Assembly (NCBI GenBank): GCA_017536555.1
Contig: JAFXHE010000019.1
Span: 37,558-101,557, forward strand
Direction of reading: 5' to 3'
From: Alistipes sp.
GTDB lineage: Bacteria > Bacteroidota > Bacteroidia > Bacteroidales > Rikenellaceae
DNA length: 64,000 nt
The notes under the pieces are model-generated. The model searched no databases and was not told the origin of the DNA. It worked only from the letters and a program-made list of their open reading frames with translations. Positions 63,436 through 64,000 of the stretch are shown one piece after another. The first letter of the stretch is position 1, and the number at the start of each line of letters is the position of its first letter. Both the position numbers and the translations under genes were made by a program.

Positions 63436-64000
63436 ATGGCAAGGCCTCGAGTATTTATAAGTTCAACTTTTTATGATTTGAGACAAATTCGAGTTGAATT
63501 AGACAAATTTATTGAATCGTTGGGATATGAACCTGTTAGGAATGAAGAAGGAGACATCCCATACGGTAAGGAAGATGCGCTACAGTCGTATTGTTATAAA
63601 GAGATTGAAAATGTTGATATTTTAGTTTCTATCATTGGTAGTAGATATGGTAGTGTAGCGACGACTGAAAAGTCTCAAGAATATTCTATCTCTCAAATGG
63701 AACTAAAGACAGCGCTAGCGGAAAACAAGCAGGTGTTTGTGTTTATAGACAAAAATGTTGCTACCGAATACGAAACCTATTCTTTAAACAAAGGTAATTC
63801 TGACATAAAATACAAATACGTAGACAATCCTAATATCTATAAGTTTATTGAGGAGATAAAATCTCTCCCTAACAATAATAATATAAAAGAATTTGATACG
63901 GCGGAGGATATAACCTCGTATTTGAAGGAGCAGTTCGCAGGACTTTTTAAGCAGTTTATTATAGACAGTAAGAGGGTTAAAGAGGCTTATGTCATAAAAG
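63436..64000 (+). CDS. DUF4062-domain protein, 3' end outside window
   Basis: ATG 63436 opens a frame that stays open to the window end (188 codons visible). The start MARPRVFISSTFYDLRQIRV is the DUF4062 signature, followed by GYEPVRNEEGDIPYG, VDILVSIIGSRYGS and YSISQMELKTALAENKQVFV. The fold is a TIR-like Rossmann domain usually found at the N-terminus of large STAND NTPases or other multi-domain defence and signalling proteins. What follows lies beyond the window. It forms an operon with the XRE gene just upstream. Confidence 0.85.
   Translation, partial: MARPRVFISSTFYDLRQIRVELDKFIESLGYEPVRNEEGDIPYGKEDALQSYCYKEIENVDILVSIIGSRYGSVATTEKSQEYSISQMELKTALAENKQVFVFIDKNVATEYETYSLNKGNSDIKYKYVDNPNIYKFIEEIKSLPNNNNIKEFDTAEDITSYLKEQFAGLFKQFIIDSKRVKEAYVIK

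Overview
The window is a chromosomal piece of a gut-type Bacteroidales bacterium. The evidence is SusC/SusD-type outer-membrane pairs, BACON- and TIG-containing surface lipoproteins, almost no Shine-Dalgarno sites, and many copies of the Bacteroidetes -7 promoter box TAnnTTTG, three of them with a TTG or TTTG box 20-21 bases upstream. Family and genus are not settled; a Rikenellaceae or Alistipes-like relative is only a guess.

Bases 1-19,100 form a glycan-degradation region. A truncated TIG-repeat surface glycan-binding protein is followed by endo-mannanase GH26, mannosylglucose phosphorylase GH130, a GPH-type sugar transporter and a cellobiose/mannobiose 2-epimerase. This is the gene order of the Bacteroides fragilis mannan catabolic operon: mannan to mannobiose, epimerised to mannosylglucose, then phosphorolysed. 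A second set follows (SusC, SusD, SusE-position glycan binder, GH16, GH3), which looks like a beta-glucan locus. After transketolase and a membrane-bound DUF6377-type regulator come a GH30, a CotH-family lipoprotein and a BACON lipoprotein, all surface-directed.

Bases 29,200-38,700 are mostly housekeeping and small genes: two paralogous outer-membrane barrels, pgk preceded by four 25-bp tandem repeats, an M13 metallopeptidase, a duplicated-domain lipoprotein, an alkyltransferase-like protein, a TIGR04076-like protein, a GNAT acetyltransferase and a DUF169 protein.

Bases 38,700-64,000 are an accessory mosaic. G+C-richer core genes (DUF169, DUF819, TfoX-like, AlkD-like, DprA-like, flavodoxin, EamA) alternate with clearly A+T-rich cargo. 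The cargo includes membrane plus coiled-coil proteins, an Mrr-type nuclease, a 1227-aa SIR2 protein convergent with a defence-type reverse transcriptase, an SF1 helicase with a DUF2726-type end, and a GHKL ATPase fused to a PD-(D/E)XK-like nuclease followed by an HTH gene and a DUF4062 gene. Most of these are plausible anti-phage genes.

No transposase or integrase is visible. Instead the cargo blocks are bordered by scars: a 95-bp direct repeat of the DUF169 promoter and start, a chimeric DUF169/AlkD fragment, two alcohol-dehydrogenase start fragments, two copies of a ~405-bp non-coding repeat, and two inverted copies of a ~255-bp module that carries a 45-codon ORF and a promoter facing the cargo. 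These scars and the repeated module are the most unusual content of the window.
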